In this document: positions 1 to 5,626 of the stretch, piece after piece | Layout of the letters: the number at the start of each line of letters is the position of its first letter | Position numbering within the stretch: position 1 is the first letter of the stretch | Origin: Actinomycetes bacterium | GTDB lineage: Bacteria; Actinomycetota; Actinomycetes; Mycobacteriales; Mycobacteriaceae | NCBI GenBank assembly: GCA_023416315.1 | Contig: JAEZIA010000194.1 | Span: 1-7,854 of the forward strand | Length of the DNA: 7,854 nt | Reading direction: 5' to 3' | Notes under the pieces: model-generated | What the model was told of the DNA's origin: nothing | What the model saw: the letters and a program-made list of their open reading frames with translations, nothing else | Databases searched by the model: none | Position numbers and translations under genes: made by a program

Positions 1-26
1 CGGTCGACGACGAACACCTCGGCCAT
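1..26 (-). CDS. Possible 5' end of a divergent gene, cut by the window edge
   Basis: A minus-strand ATG at 26-24 opens a frame reading MAEVFVVD before the window ends. This resembles the first strand of acetyl-CoA acetyltransferases (thiolases), which often begin with a short run of this kind, but eight residues cannot establish a family. The same frame is open further upstream, with a GTG at 50-48 as an alternative start. Neither start has a clear Shine-Dalgarno sequence. If real, the gene is transcribed away from the OYE-type gene at 127 and shares the roughly 100 bp between them as a divergent promoter region. A thiolase would suit a steroid or fatty-acid catabolic locus, but that is a guess. 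Confidence 0.3.
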
Positions 27-68
27 GGTCGCGAGGCTACGGTCCGCCACCGCCGCGCTGTCGGTGTG

Positions 69-85
69 TTCCCGGCTATCGGGAA
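69..85. promoter_or_regulatory. Inverted repeat in the putative divergent promoter
   Basis: TTCCCG (69-74) and CGGGAA (80-85) form a perfect 6-bp dyad with a 5-nt AT-containing spacer. It lies about 42 bp upstream of the ATG of the OYE-type gene and about 43 bp from the possible divergent start, which is a sensible position for an operator. No following T-run suggests a terminator. The bound protein is unknown, and no convincing -10/-35 pair was recognised. Confidence 0.35.
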
Positions 86-126
86 ACCACCGTTGACCCC
101 GGGTGGCGGTGCGCGATGGTGAAGCG

Positions 127-1338
127 ATGAGCGATGTGTTCCATCCGGCGCGGCTCGGGCCGGTCACCCTGCGCAACCGCGTGATCAAGGCCGCCACCTC
201 GGAGGGACGCTCGCCCAGAGGACAGGTCACCGACGACCTGATCGACTTCCACGTCGCCTTCGCCGAAGGTGGCGTCGGCATGACGACGGTGGCCTACTGC
301 TGTGTGTCACCCCAGGCGGCGAGTGCCCCCGGCCAGATCGTGATGAGCGTTGCCGCGCTGCCGGGGCTGCGTCGACTCACCGACGCCGTACACGGGGCGG
401 GCGCGGCGATCTCGGCACAGCTGGGGCACGCCGGTGTGGTGGCGCCGCGCAAACTCACCGGTGTCACCCCGCTGGCGCCGAGCCGGTTCGTCAATCCCAC
501 GTCGATGGCGTACTGCCGTGCCATCACCGTCGACGAAATTCGCTCCGTCATCAAGCAATTCGGGACAGCGGCGCAGATCGCGGTGGAAGCCGGGTTCGAC
601 GCGGTCGAACTGCATTTCGGCCACCTCTACCTGCCGAGCTCGTTTCTGAGTCCACTGATCAATCGCCGCAAGGACTCCTACGGCGGGACGATCGACAACC
701 GTTCCCGGCTGGTCCGCGAGATCGCCGAGCACGTCCGCGAGGTCGTCGGCGATCAGATCGCCGTGATCGCCAAGCTGGACATGGACGACGGCCTGCCGGG
801 CAGCATCTGGATCGATGAGGCACTGCGGACCGCGCAGTTGCTCGACGCCGACGCCACCCTCGATGCTCTGGAGCTCACCCAGGGTTCGTCGGTGTACAAG
901 CCCATGTATCTGTTCCGCGGCGACGTACCGGTCAAGGAATTCGCGACCGTCATGCCGCCTGCACTGCGGCCCGCCGTCCGGTTGTTCGGCAAGAAGACGA
1001 TGGGCGTCTATCCGTACCACGATCTCTACATGTTGGACGCCGCCCGCCAGTTCGTGCCGCTGATGCGCAACACCAAGCTGATCCTGCTCGGCGGCATCAC
1101 CGAACGTGAGCACCTGGAGACCGGGCGGGCCGAGGGCTTCGACTTCTTCGCCATGGGCCGGGCGCTGCTGCGGGAACCCGATCGGGTCAATTCGATGATC
1201 GCCCAGCCACATTCACGCAGCCGGTGCAATCACAACAACAAATGTATGGTGACGGTGTTCGGTCGAACGCATTGCGTCCTCGACCCGGCACAGCGCTACG
1301 GGGCGGTCACCCCGTCAGGGTCTGAGCAACTCAGCTAG
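127..1338 (+). CDS. NADH:flavin oxidoreductase, Old Yellow Enzyme family (single-domain)
   Basis: This is a predicted FMN enzyme of 403 residues, likely cytosolic, that would reduce an activated C=C bond such as an enone or dienoyl-CoA using NAD(P)H. The family start (FHPARLGPVTLRNRV) begins at residue 5. QLGHAG is at 98-103. The active-site block at 163-186 keeps the His-x-x-His-x-Tyr pattern (His163, His166, Tyr168) and ends in DSYGG. The phosphate-binding end has GGI at 322-324 and GRALLREPD at 344-352. A C-terminal cysteine patch has Cys367, Cys373 and Cys383, but the middle position of the usual CxxCNxC cluster is Asn370, so a 4Fe-4S centre is doubtful. There is no C-terminal FAD/NAD domain as in 2,4-dienoyl-CoA reductase. 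ATG 127 is preferred over GTG 103 because the family homology starts there; GGTGA at 118-122 is a weak ribosome site. The gene converges on the esterase. A role on steroid enones is possible but unproven. Confidence 0.9.
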   Translation: MSDVFHPARLGPVTLRNRVIKAATSEGRSPRGQVTDDLIDFHVAFAEGGVGMTTVAYCCVSPQAASAPGQIVMSVAALPGLRRLTDAVHGAGAAISAQLGHAGVVAPRKLTGVTPLAPSRFVNPTSMAYCRAITVDEIRSVIKQFGTAAQIAVEAGFDAVELHFGHLYLPSSFLSPLINRRKDSYGGTIDNRSRLVREIAEHVREVVGDQIAVIAKLDMDDGLPGSIWIDEALRTAQLLDADATLDALELTQGSSVYKPMYLFRGDVPVKEFATVMPPALRPAVRLFGKKTMGVYPYHDLYMLDAARQFVPLMRNTKLILLGGITEREHLETGRAEGFDFFAMGRALLREPDRVNSMIAQPHSRSRCNHNNKCMVTVFGRTHCVLDPAQRYGAVTPSGSEQLS

Positions 1339-2238
1339 TGAGCGGGCGGCCTCCCGGCGCGCCTGATGGGCGACGTCGAGCATCGGCATCGTCATGAAGC
1401 CGTGGATGCCGCCCTCGAATGCGCACCGTGTCACCGGCACCCCGGCCGCGGCCAAGGCATCCGCGTAGGCGATACCTTCGTCGCGCAGCGGGTCGTGGCC
1501 GGCCAGGACGAGGACGGCCGCCGGTAGTCCGGCCAGATCCGCCTGCAGCGGCGAGGCGTAGGGATGTCGACGATCCGCGGCGTCAGGCACGTACTGATCC
1601 CAATACCATTGCAGCGCAGGGCGAGGGTTGTAGTACCCGCGGCCGAAGCGTCGGTAGGACTCGGTGTCGAAGTCGGCAGCGATCACCGGATACAGCAGCA
1701 GTTGTGCGGCGATGGCGGGGCCGCCGCGATCGCGGGCCATCACGGTGGTGACCGCCGCGAGGTTGCCGCCTGCACTGTCGCCGCCGACCGCGACCCGGGT
1801 GGCGTCGCCCCCGAGTTCGGTGGCGTGCGTGGCCGCCCACTGCGTGACCGCGAAGACGTCCTCGGCGGCGGTCGGCCACTGATACTCCGGCGCGAGCCGG
1901 TAGCCGACCGAGATCACCACGGCCGGAAGGAGATTGGCCAGATTGCGGCACAACCCGTCGTGACTGTCGAGGTCGCAGAACACGAATCCGCCGCCGTGGG
2001 CGTAGACGAGTATCGGTAACGGTTCCCCGGACTCGGGCCGGTATACCCGGATGGCGATGCTGCCGCCACCGACGTCGACCTGGTGGTCGGCGACGTCGGC
2101 CACCGGCTCAGGATTCGGGTTGGCGACAAAACGGCTGCGGATCGCTGCGCGCGCCTCCGCGCCGGTCATCGTGTGCACCGGCGGGAACCCCGAGTCCAGG
2201 GTCTCGATCAGGCCGGCGATCTGAGGATCGAGGCTCAC
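1315..2238 (-). CDS. Alpha/beta hydrolase, hormone-sensitive-lipase family (esterase/lipase)
   Basis: This is a 307-residue serine esterase of the HSL (family IV) type, likely cytosolic because no signal peptide is visible. The oxyanion-hole motif HGGG is at 81-84. The nucleophile elbow GDSAGG is at 153-158, with Ser155 as nucleophile. The acid is probably Asp249 in HDPLRDEG, and the base is His279 in GGIHGF. Length and motif order are normal for the family. The GTG start at 2238-2236 overlaps the TGA stop of the IclR gene in the sequence GTGA, and no Shine-Dalgarno lies upstream, so translation is probably coupled to the regulator. The open frame runs on to 2904 inside the IclR gene, but that extension is not homologous to the family. 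The substrate is unknown; an ester or lactone met in steroid breakdown is plausible from context only. The last 24 bp overlap the convergent OYE-type gene. Confidence 0.92.
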   Translation of the reverse strand: MSLDPQIAGLIETLDSGFPPVHTMTGAEARAAIRSRFVANPNPEPVADVADHQVDVGGGSIAIRVYRPESGEPLPILVYAHGGGFVFCDLDSHDGLCRNLANLLPAVVISVGYRLAPEYQWPTAAEDVFAVTQWAATHATELGGDATRVAVGGDSAGGNLAAVTTVMARDRGGPAIAAQLLLYPVIAADFDTESYRRFGRGYYNPRPALQWYWDQYVPDAADRRHPYASPLQADLAGLPAAVLVLAGHDPLRDEGIAYADALAAAGVPVTRCAFEGGIHGFMTMPMLDVAHQARREAARSLAELLRP

Positions 2239-3080
2239 GCCGGCTGCAGGGTTGCCGAGTCCCGGCCAGTGGCGCGCGCCGCGGGGCCGCCGCGCAGCGG
2301 GCGCACCTGCTGCAGTGTGGGAGCGACACGGGCGGGACCCTCCTGGGCGCTTCGCCAGATCCCCATGGCGGTCATCCGCACCGGCGCCACCAATCGGCTG
2401 TCGAACGCCATCCGGCTCATCGGGCCGCAGACCGACACCGCCGCCACAGCCTGGCCGGCCGGGCCGATGGGTGCCGCCACGCAGCCGAACCCCGGCAACG
2501 ACTCCTCCCGCTCGAACGCCACCCCGTGGGCGCGGACCTTCTCCAACTCGGCCGCCAACTGCGCGGTCGTCGCGACCGAGAACCGGGTCCTGCGCGCGGA
2601 GAGGTCCACCTCGGCGGTGCCGTTGTCGGCCAGGATCGCCTTGCCCACCGCCGTACAGTGCGCCGGCTGACGCCCACCGACACGGGTCGGGATCGCCGCC
2701 GACAGGTGATCGCCGATCTTCTCCAGGTAGACCACGTCGGAGCCGTCGAGCACCGCCAGGTGCACCACCAGGCCGGTCGCCCGGTGCAGATCCCGCAGCA
2801 AGGGGATGGCGGCGCGGTGGATGCGGTCCTGATGCAGAGCCAGCGAACCTAGTTCCACCAGGCGCATCCCCAATTCGTAGTCCCGGCCATCGCGGCGCAG
2901 CCACCGCAGCGCGACGAGGCGCTCGAGCATGCGGTGTGCGGACGACCGCGGTAACCCGGTGCGCCGCACGATCTGGGCCAGTGTCAGCCGGCCAGGCCCC
3001 TCGAAGGCATCCAGGACCAGCGAAATCCGATCGATGACGGCGCTCGGCGTCTCGCCCGCCTTCTCGACAGCCATTGTCAT
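2235..3080 (-). CDS. IclR-family transcriptional regulator
   Basis: This is a 281-residue DNA-binding regulator. The N-terminal winged helix-turn-helix spans roughly residues 15-75, with the helix pair around LTLAQIVRRTGLPRSSAHR (32-50) and the wing near GRDYELG. The effector-binding domain covers about 90-245 and includes the typical stretches AHCTAVGKAIL (140-150) and REESLPGFGCVAAPI (191-205). IclR proteins usually have 240-270 residues. This one carries a Pro/Ala/Arg-rich tail of about 35 residues after position 247. ATG 3080 is chosen over the longer frame beginning at 3110 because a perfect AGGAGG (3091-3086) lies 5 nt upstream. The gene follows the dehydrogenase after 158 bp and is coupled to the downstream esterase. 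It is the obvious candidate controller of this cluster; three dyads just upstream suggest autoregulation. The ligand is unknown. Confidence 0.93.
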   Translation of the reverse strand: MTMAVEKAGETPSAVIDRISLVLDAFEGPGRLTLAQIVRRTGLPRSSAHRMLERLVALRWLRRDGRDYELGMRLVELGSLALHQDRIHRAAIPLLRDLHRATGLVVHLAVLDGSDVVYLEKIGDHLSAAIPTRVGGRQPAHCTAVGKAILADNGTAEVDLSARRTRFSVATTAQLAAELEKVRAHGVAFEREESLPGFGCVAAPIGPAGQAVAAVSVCGPMSRMAFDSRLVAPVRMTAMGIWRSAQEGPARVAPTLQQVRPLRGGPAARATGRDSATLQPA

Positions 3081-3085
3081 GAGGG

Positions 3086-3091
3086 CCTCCT
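3086..3091 (-). promoter_or_regulatory. Strong ribosome binding site of the IclR gene
   Basis: On the minus strand AGGAGG precedes the ATG at 3080 by 5 nt, and AGGAG occurs again just upstream. This fixes the start at 3080 rather than at the more upstream in-frame codon at 3110. A second ATG at 3074 would have an 11-nt gap and is less likely. Confidence 0.75.
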
Positions 3092-3103
3092 GTCTCCTGC
3101 GGA

Positions 3104-3118
3104 ATGCCAACCAGGCAT
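3104..3118. promoter_or_regulatory. Inverted repeat ATGCC-N5-GGCAT in the IclR leader
   Basis: ATGCC (3104-3108) and GGCAT (3114-3118) are perfect 5-bp arms around AACCA. The dyad sits about 24 bp before the IclR start and shares two bases with the next dyad. It could be part of a compound operator or a small leader hairpin. By itself a 5-bp dyad is weak evidence. Confidence 0.3.
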
Positions 3119-3135
3119 ATGACTATTAGTCATAT
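3117..3135. promoter_or_regulatory. Perfect 8-bp inverted repeat, candidate IclR operator
   Basis: ATATGACT (3117-3124) and AGTCATAT (3128-3135) form a perfect dyad with a 3-nt ATT spacer. It is an AT-rich island in very GC-rich DNA, 37-55 bp upstream of the IclR ATG, where the promoter should lie. IclR proteins usually bind dyads near their own promoter, so autoregulation is the simplest reading. TTATAT or TATATG on the minus strand here could serve as a -10 element, but no clear -35 hexamer was found. The sequence does not resemble the KstR or KstR2 palindromes. Confidence 0.6.
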
Positions 3136-3145
3136 AAGTTTGTAG

Positions 3146-3157
3146 CACAGTGCTGTG
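3146..3157. promoter_or_regulatory. Inverted repeat CACAG-TG-CTGTG upstream of the IclR operator
   Basis: CACAG (3146-3150) and CTGTG (3153-3157) are perfect 5-bp arms; the overlapping AGCAC-A-GTGCT (3144-3154) is also a perfect dyad. Its centre lies about 25 bp, or roughly 2.5 helical turns, from the centre of the 8-bp dyad at 3117-3135. It could be a second operator half or the site of another regulator. The assignment is positional only. Confidence 0.35.
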
Positions 3158-3238
3158 GGCGCTGTCACACGAAACGCCGGAGGGGCGCAGGATTACCCAG
3201 ACCACCTGGAAAAGGCGGCCGAAAGAGTGAGGGTGCGG

Positions 3239-4708
3239 TTATGCGGTGGCGGCCGAGCGGCCGGCGCGCCTGCCGTAGAAGCTGCCGTCGCCGAGCGACA
3301 CACCGCTGGCGTAGCCCCACGCCGCCAGGCCTGCCGTGCAGCGGCCGGCCGCGAACAACCCGGGGATCGGGGATCTATTGACGTGCAGCACCGCGCCGTC
3401 CAGTGAGGTCATCAATCCGCCGAGGGTGAAGCCGCCGCAACTGGCCCGCAGATCGATCGCGCCGACCGGGGTGCCGACGGGTTTGATCCCCTCCGGCTTC
3501 TTGTGTAACAGCGGATCCTCGCCGCGCGCGGCGGCCTCGTTGTAGGCGCCGATCGTCGACTGCAGCGACCCGACCGGGAGGCCGATCTCGGCTTCGAGTT
3601 CGGCGATCGACTCGCAGACCCACGTGGCGGGTCGCTTGAGGAACGGGGTCGCCGACGTCGCCGCCATCGCCTCTTCCTGCGCGTCGCCGTCGATGATCAA
3701 GTAGGCGGTGTCCTCCTGCCGGTACAGCGTGAGCTGTCCGATCCGGCCGGAGTACATGTCTTCGGGGACGTAGCGCTGACCGAGGCCGTTGACGAGAACG
3801 CCGCGCACGGTCTGCTGCGGGTCGATCAGGAAAGCCACCTCGGTGGCGTCCATGTGGGCGAGGTCTGCGCCGAGCGCCTGCGCCATCCGGATCGCGCGGC
3901 CGTCGTGTTGTTCGATCGAGGCGGCCGGGCGTCCCGCGATGGCCGGTGCGAACTGTTTGACCATCGACTCGCTGTAGGCGAAGCTGCCCGCGCCCAGCAC
4001 GACGCCGCGCCGGGCGCGCACCCGTACCGTCGCGCCGTACTGCCGCGCCACCACCCCTGCCACGCGTCCGTCGGATTCGACCACAAGTGTTTGGGCCCGC
4101 ACGTCGTAGAGGGCTCGCACGCCGAGCGCCGTCGCGGTGTCGACCAGTGGCTTCATCAACATGAAGCCACCGCTCTTCTCGCCCGCGACCTTTCCGGTCA
4201 TCTGCGGGATGTGTCCGCGGGGAGCGGGCTGGGCGATCGTGTTGAACGGGTAGGCGTTCTCACCGCCGGTGAACATCAGTCCCTGGTCACCCGGTGGCTC
4301 CCAGCCGGGCTCGCCCCAGAACTCCGGTTTGAACGGAACGCCACAGTCGACCAGCCAGTCGAAGTGGGCGAGACTGCCCTGGCAGTAGTCGGCGATGCGC
4401 TCCTCATCGGCGCCGGGTCCCATCGCCACGTTGAGGAAGGCCGCCATGTTCTCGGCGGAATCGGTGAAGCCGCAGGCCTTTTGGATCGGTGTGCCACCAC
4501 CGAGGTAGATGAACCCACCTGCCATCGCTGCGGCGCCGCCCCAGGAGCCGGTGCGTTCGAGGACCAGGACGTCGGCGCCGGCCCGGGCGGCTTCCACCGC
4601 CGCCGCCGCGCCGGCGATGCCGTAACCGACGATCACCACATCGGCTTCGTGGTCCCAACTCTTGATTGACGACGCGGGGACCGGGGTGACGTCGTCCTCG
4701 GCGGTCAC
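3239..4708 (-). CDS. FAD-dependent 3-ketosteroid dehydrogenase, probably delta4-(5alpha) type
   Basis: This 489-residue flavoprotein belongs to the KstD/fumarate-reductase FAD superfamily. The N-terminal Rossmann strand has VVIVGYGIAGAAAA at 24-37 and ends in Glu51 of VLVLER. A Gly/Ala-rich FAD loop, GSWGGAAAMAGG, follows at 54-65. The second FAD motif, GVVLGAGSFAYS, is at 235-246, and the C-terminal GLFAAGRCTAGLAAWGYASG is at 450-469. Tyr319, Tyr466 and Ser468 coincide in number and residue with the catalytic set I recall for the R. jostii RHA1 delta4-(5alpha)-dehydrogenase. That enzyme introduces the C4-C5 double bond into 5alpha-3-ketosteroids. The protein is shorter than typical delta1-KstD (about 510-560). 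The GTG start at 4708 overlaps the dioxygenase stop (GTGA) with no Shine-Dalgarno, so translation is probably coupled; GTG 4741 is less likely. A general KstD-like dehydrogenase on another steroid is the main alternative. Confidence 0.88.
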   Translation of the reverse strand: MTAEDDVTPVPASSIKSWDHEADVVIVGYGIAGAAAAVEAARAGADVLVLERTGSWGGAAAMAGGFIYLGGGTPIQKACGFTDSAENMAAFLNVAMGPGADEERIADYCQGSLAHFDWLVDCGVPFKPEFWGEPGWEPPGDQGLMFTGGENAYPFNTIAQPAPRGHIPQMTGKVAGEKSGGFMLMKPLVDTATALGVRALYDVRAQTLVVESDGRVAGVVARQYGATVRVRARRGVVLGAGSFAYSESMVKQFAPAIAGRPAASIEQHDGRAIRMAQALGADLAHMDATEVAFLIDPQQTVRGVLVNGLGQRYVPEDMYSGRIGQLTLYRQEDTAYLIIDGDAQEEAMAATSATPFLKRPATWVCESIAELEAEIGLPVGSLQSTIGAYNEAAARGEDPLLHKKPEGIKPVGTPVGAIDLRASCGGFTLGGLMTSLDGAVLHVNRSPIPGLFAAGRCTAGLAAWGYASGVSLGDGSFYGRRAGRSAATA

Positions 4709-5613
4709 GGGCGCATCGCGGCCGGAAGGTCGGACACCCACTGATGTCCCCAGTAACTGTCGGCGGTGATTTCCTCAGCGGTGTAATACGTTTCGTCGAC
4801 CAACATGCCCGCGGTACCGAATTCGATGTCCCAGTCGCCGGGCGCTCGGACGTAGAACGACACCATCTTGTCGTTGGTGTGGCGGCCCAGGGTCGAGGAC
4901 AACTGGAATCCCGCGTTGTTGACGCGGTCGAGGGCCTGACCCACCGCATCGAGCGAGTCCACCTCCACCATCAGGTGGATCAGCCCGGGGTCGCGCAGTG
5001 TCATCGCCGGGGCGAGTGCCAGGCTGTGGTGGCGCTGGTTGATGCCCAGGAAGCGGACGCGGATCGGTCCGAACTCCGGCGGAACCGGCACTCGGAAGGC
5101 GCCTCGGGATACGAAACCGAGGACGTCGGTGTAGAAGTCGAACAGGCCGTTCACGTCCAGGGCGGGAAGCACGACGTGCCCCAGTCCCTGCGCACCGGTG
5201 ACGAACCGGGCGCCGAACGGCGTCACGACGGGGGAGTGATCCAGCACCGCGCCGTGGAACACTTCCAGCGAGGTTCCCGCCGGATCCTCGAAGGCGATCA
5301 CTTCCTCGACACGTCGGGCGTCGGCCTCATCCTGTGCCAGCTGCTTGAACGGAACTCCGGCGGCATCCAGAGCGGCCTTGACCTGTTCCAAATCGGCGTG
5401 GTCGCGGACCTCCCAGCCGATCGTGACGACCTTGTCGACGTCGCCGGGCACGACGATGATGCGGGCGGCCCGCTCGTCCATGCGCAAATACAGCGCGGAC
5501 TCGTCGGGGCCGGCGCCCTTGGCGAAACCGAGCACCTCGAACGCGAAATGCCGCCAGCGCTCGATGTCGGAGGCCGCCACGGTGACGTAACCCAAGCTCT
5601 TGATCAGCCCCAT
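4705..5613 (-). CDS. Type I extradiol dioxygenase, HsaC/BphC family
   Basis: This is a 302-residue two-domain vicinal-oxygen-chelate enzyme that opens a catechol ring next to its hydroxyls using Fe(II) and O2. In the Hsa pathway the substrate is the 3,4-dihydroxy-9,10-secosteroid. The N-terminal domain (1-130) starts with SLGYV and includes LYLRMD and LEVFHG. The catalytic domain (140-290) has His146 (GHVVLP), His195-His196 (RHHSLAL), His213 (LIHLMVEV), His245 (GRHTND), Tyr254 and Glu264 (IEFG). These match the iron ligands His146, His210 and Glu260 and the catalytic His195, His241 and Tyr250 of BphC, so the enzyme should be active. The C-terminal WGH at 288-290 is HsaC-like. The start at 5613 has GAGGAG 7 nt upstream. 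The gene lies 11 nt after the hydroxylase and overlaps the dehydrogenase by 4 nt. Estrogen or biphenyl catechols are less likely alternatives. Confidence 0.95.
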   Translation of the reverse strand: MGLIKSLGYVTVAASDIERWRHFAFEVLGFAKGAGPDESALYLRMDERAARIIVVPGDVDKVVTIGWEVRDHADLEQVKAALDAAGVPFKQLAQDEADARRVEEVIAFEDPAGTSLEVFHGAVLDHSPVVTPFGARFVTGAQGLGHVVLPALDVNGLFDFYTDVLGFVSRGAFRVPVPPEFGPIRVRFLGINQRHHSLALAPAMTLRDPGLIHLMVEVDSLDAVGQALDRVNNAGFQLSSTLGRHTNDKMVSFYVRAPGDWDIEFGTAGMLVDETYYTAEEITADSYWGHQWVSDLPAAMRP

Positions 5614-5620
5614 GTGATGT

Positions 5621-5626
5621 CTCCTC
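5621..5626 (-). promoter_or_regulatory. Ribosome binding site of the extradiol dioxygenase
   Basis: GAGGAG on the minus strand lies 7 nt before ATG 5613 and overlaps the TGA stop (5627-5625) of the upstream hydroxylase. Ribosomes ending the hydroxylase would stop on this site, which favours reinitiation. It also shows that the long frame running upstream from the dioxygenase is not a fusion protein. Confidence 0.75.

Noticed and set aside
103..126. GTG 103 as start of the OYE-type gene
   Set aside because: No ribosome site precedes it, and the eight extra residues precede the family start at ATG 127.
307..1212. Minus-strand open frame of 301 codons opposite the OYE-type gene
   Set aside because: The plus strand codes for a full OYE-type protein here. 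The antisense frame is Arg/Gly/His-rich without motifs.
2239..2904. Upstream extension of the esterase frame, making a 529-residue protein
   Set aside because: It lies wholly inside the IclR gene in another frame, is Gly/Arg/Pro-rich and low in family signal. Esterase homology starts at the GTG overlapping the IclR stop.
3175..3187. CGCC-N5-GGCG as terminator after the dehydrogenase gene
   Set aside because: The stem is only 4 bp and has no T-run on the minus strand, too weak to call.
3081..3238. KstR or KstR2 operator
   Set aside because: I looked for AAC-N2-GTT and CAAG-N2-CTTG type palindromes in this and the other intergenic stretches and saw none. AACC-N3-CGTT near 86-94 has the wrong spacing.
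3854..4669. Plus-strand open frame of 271 codons opposite the dehydrogenase
   Set aside because: It is antisense to a gene with clear FAD motifs. The composition is typical of a shadow frame and there is no ribosome site.
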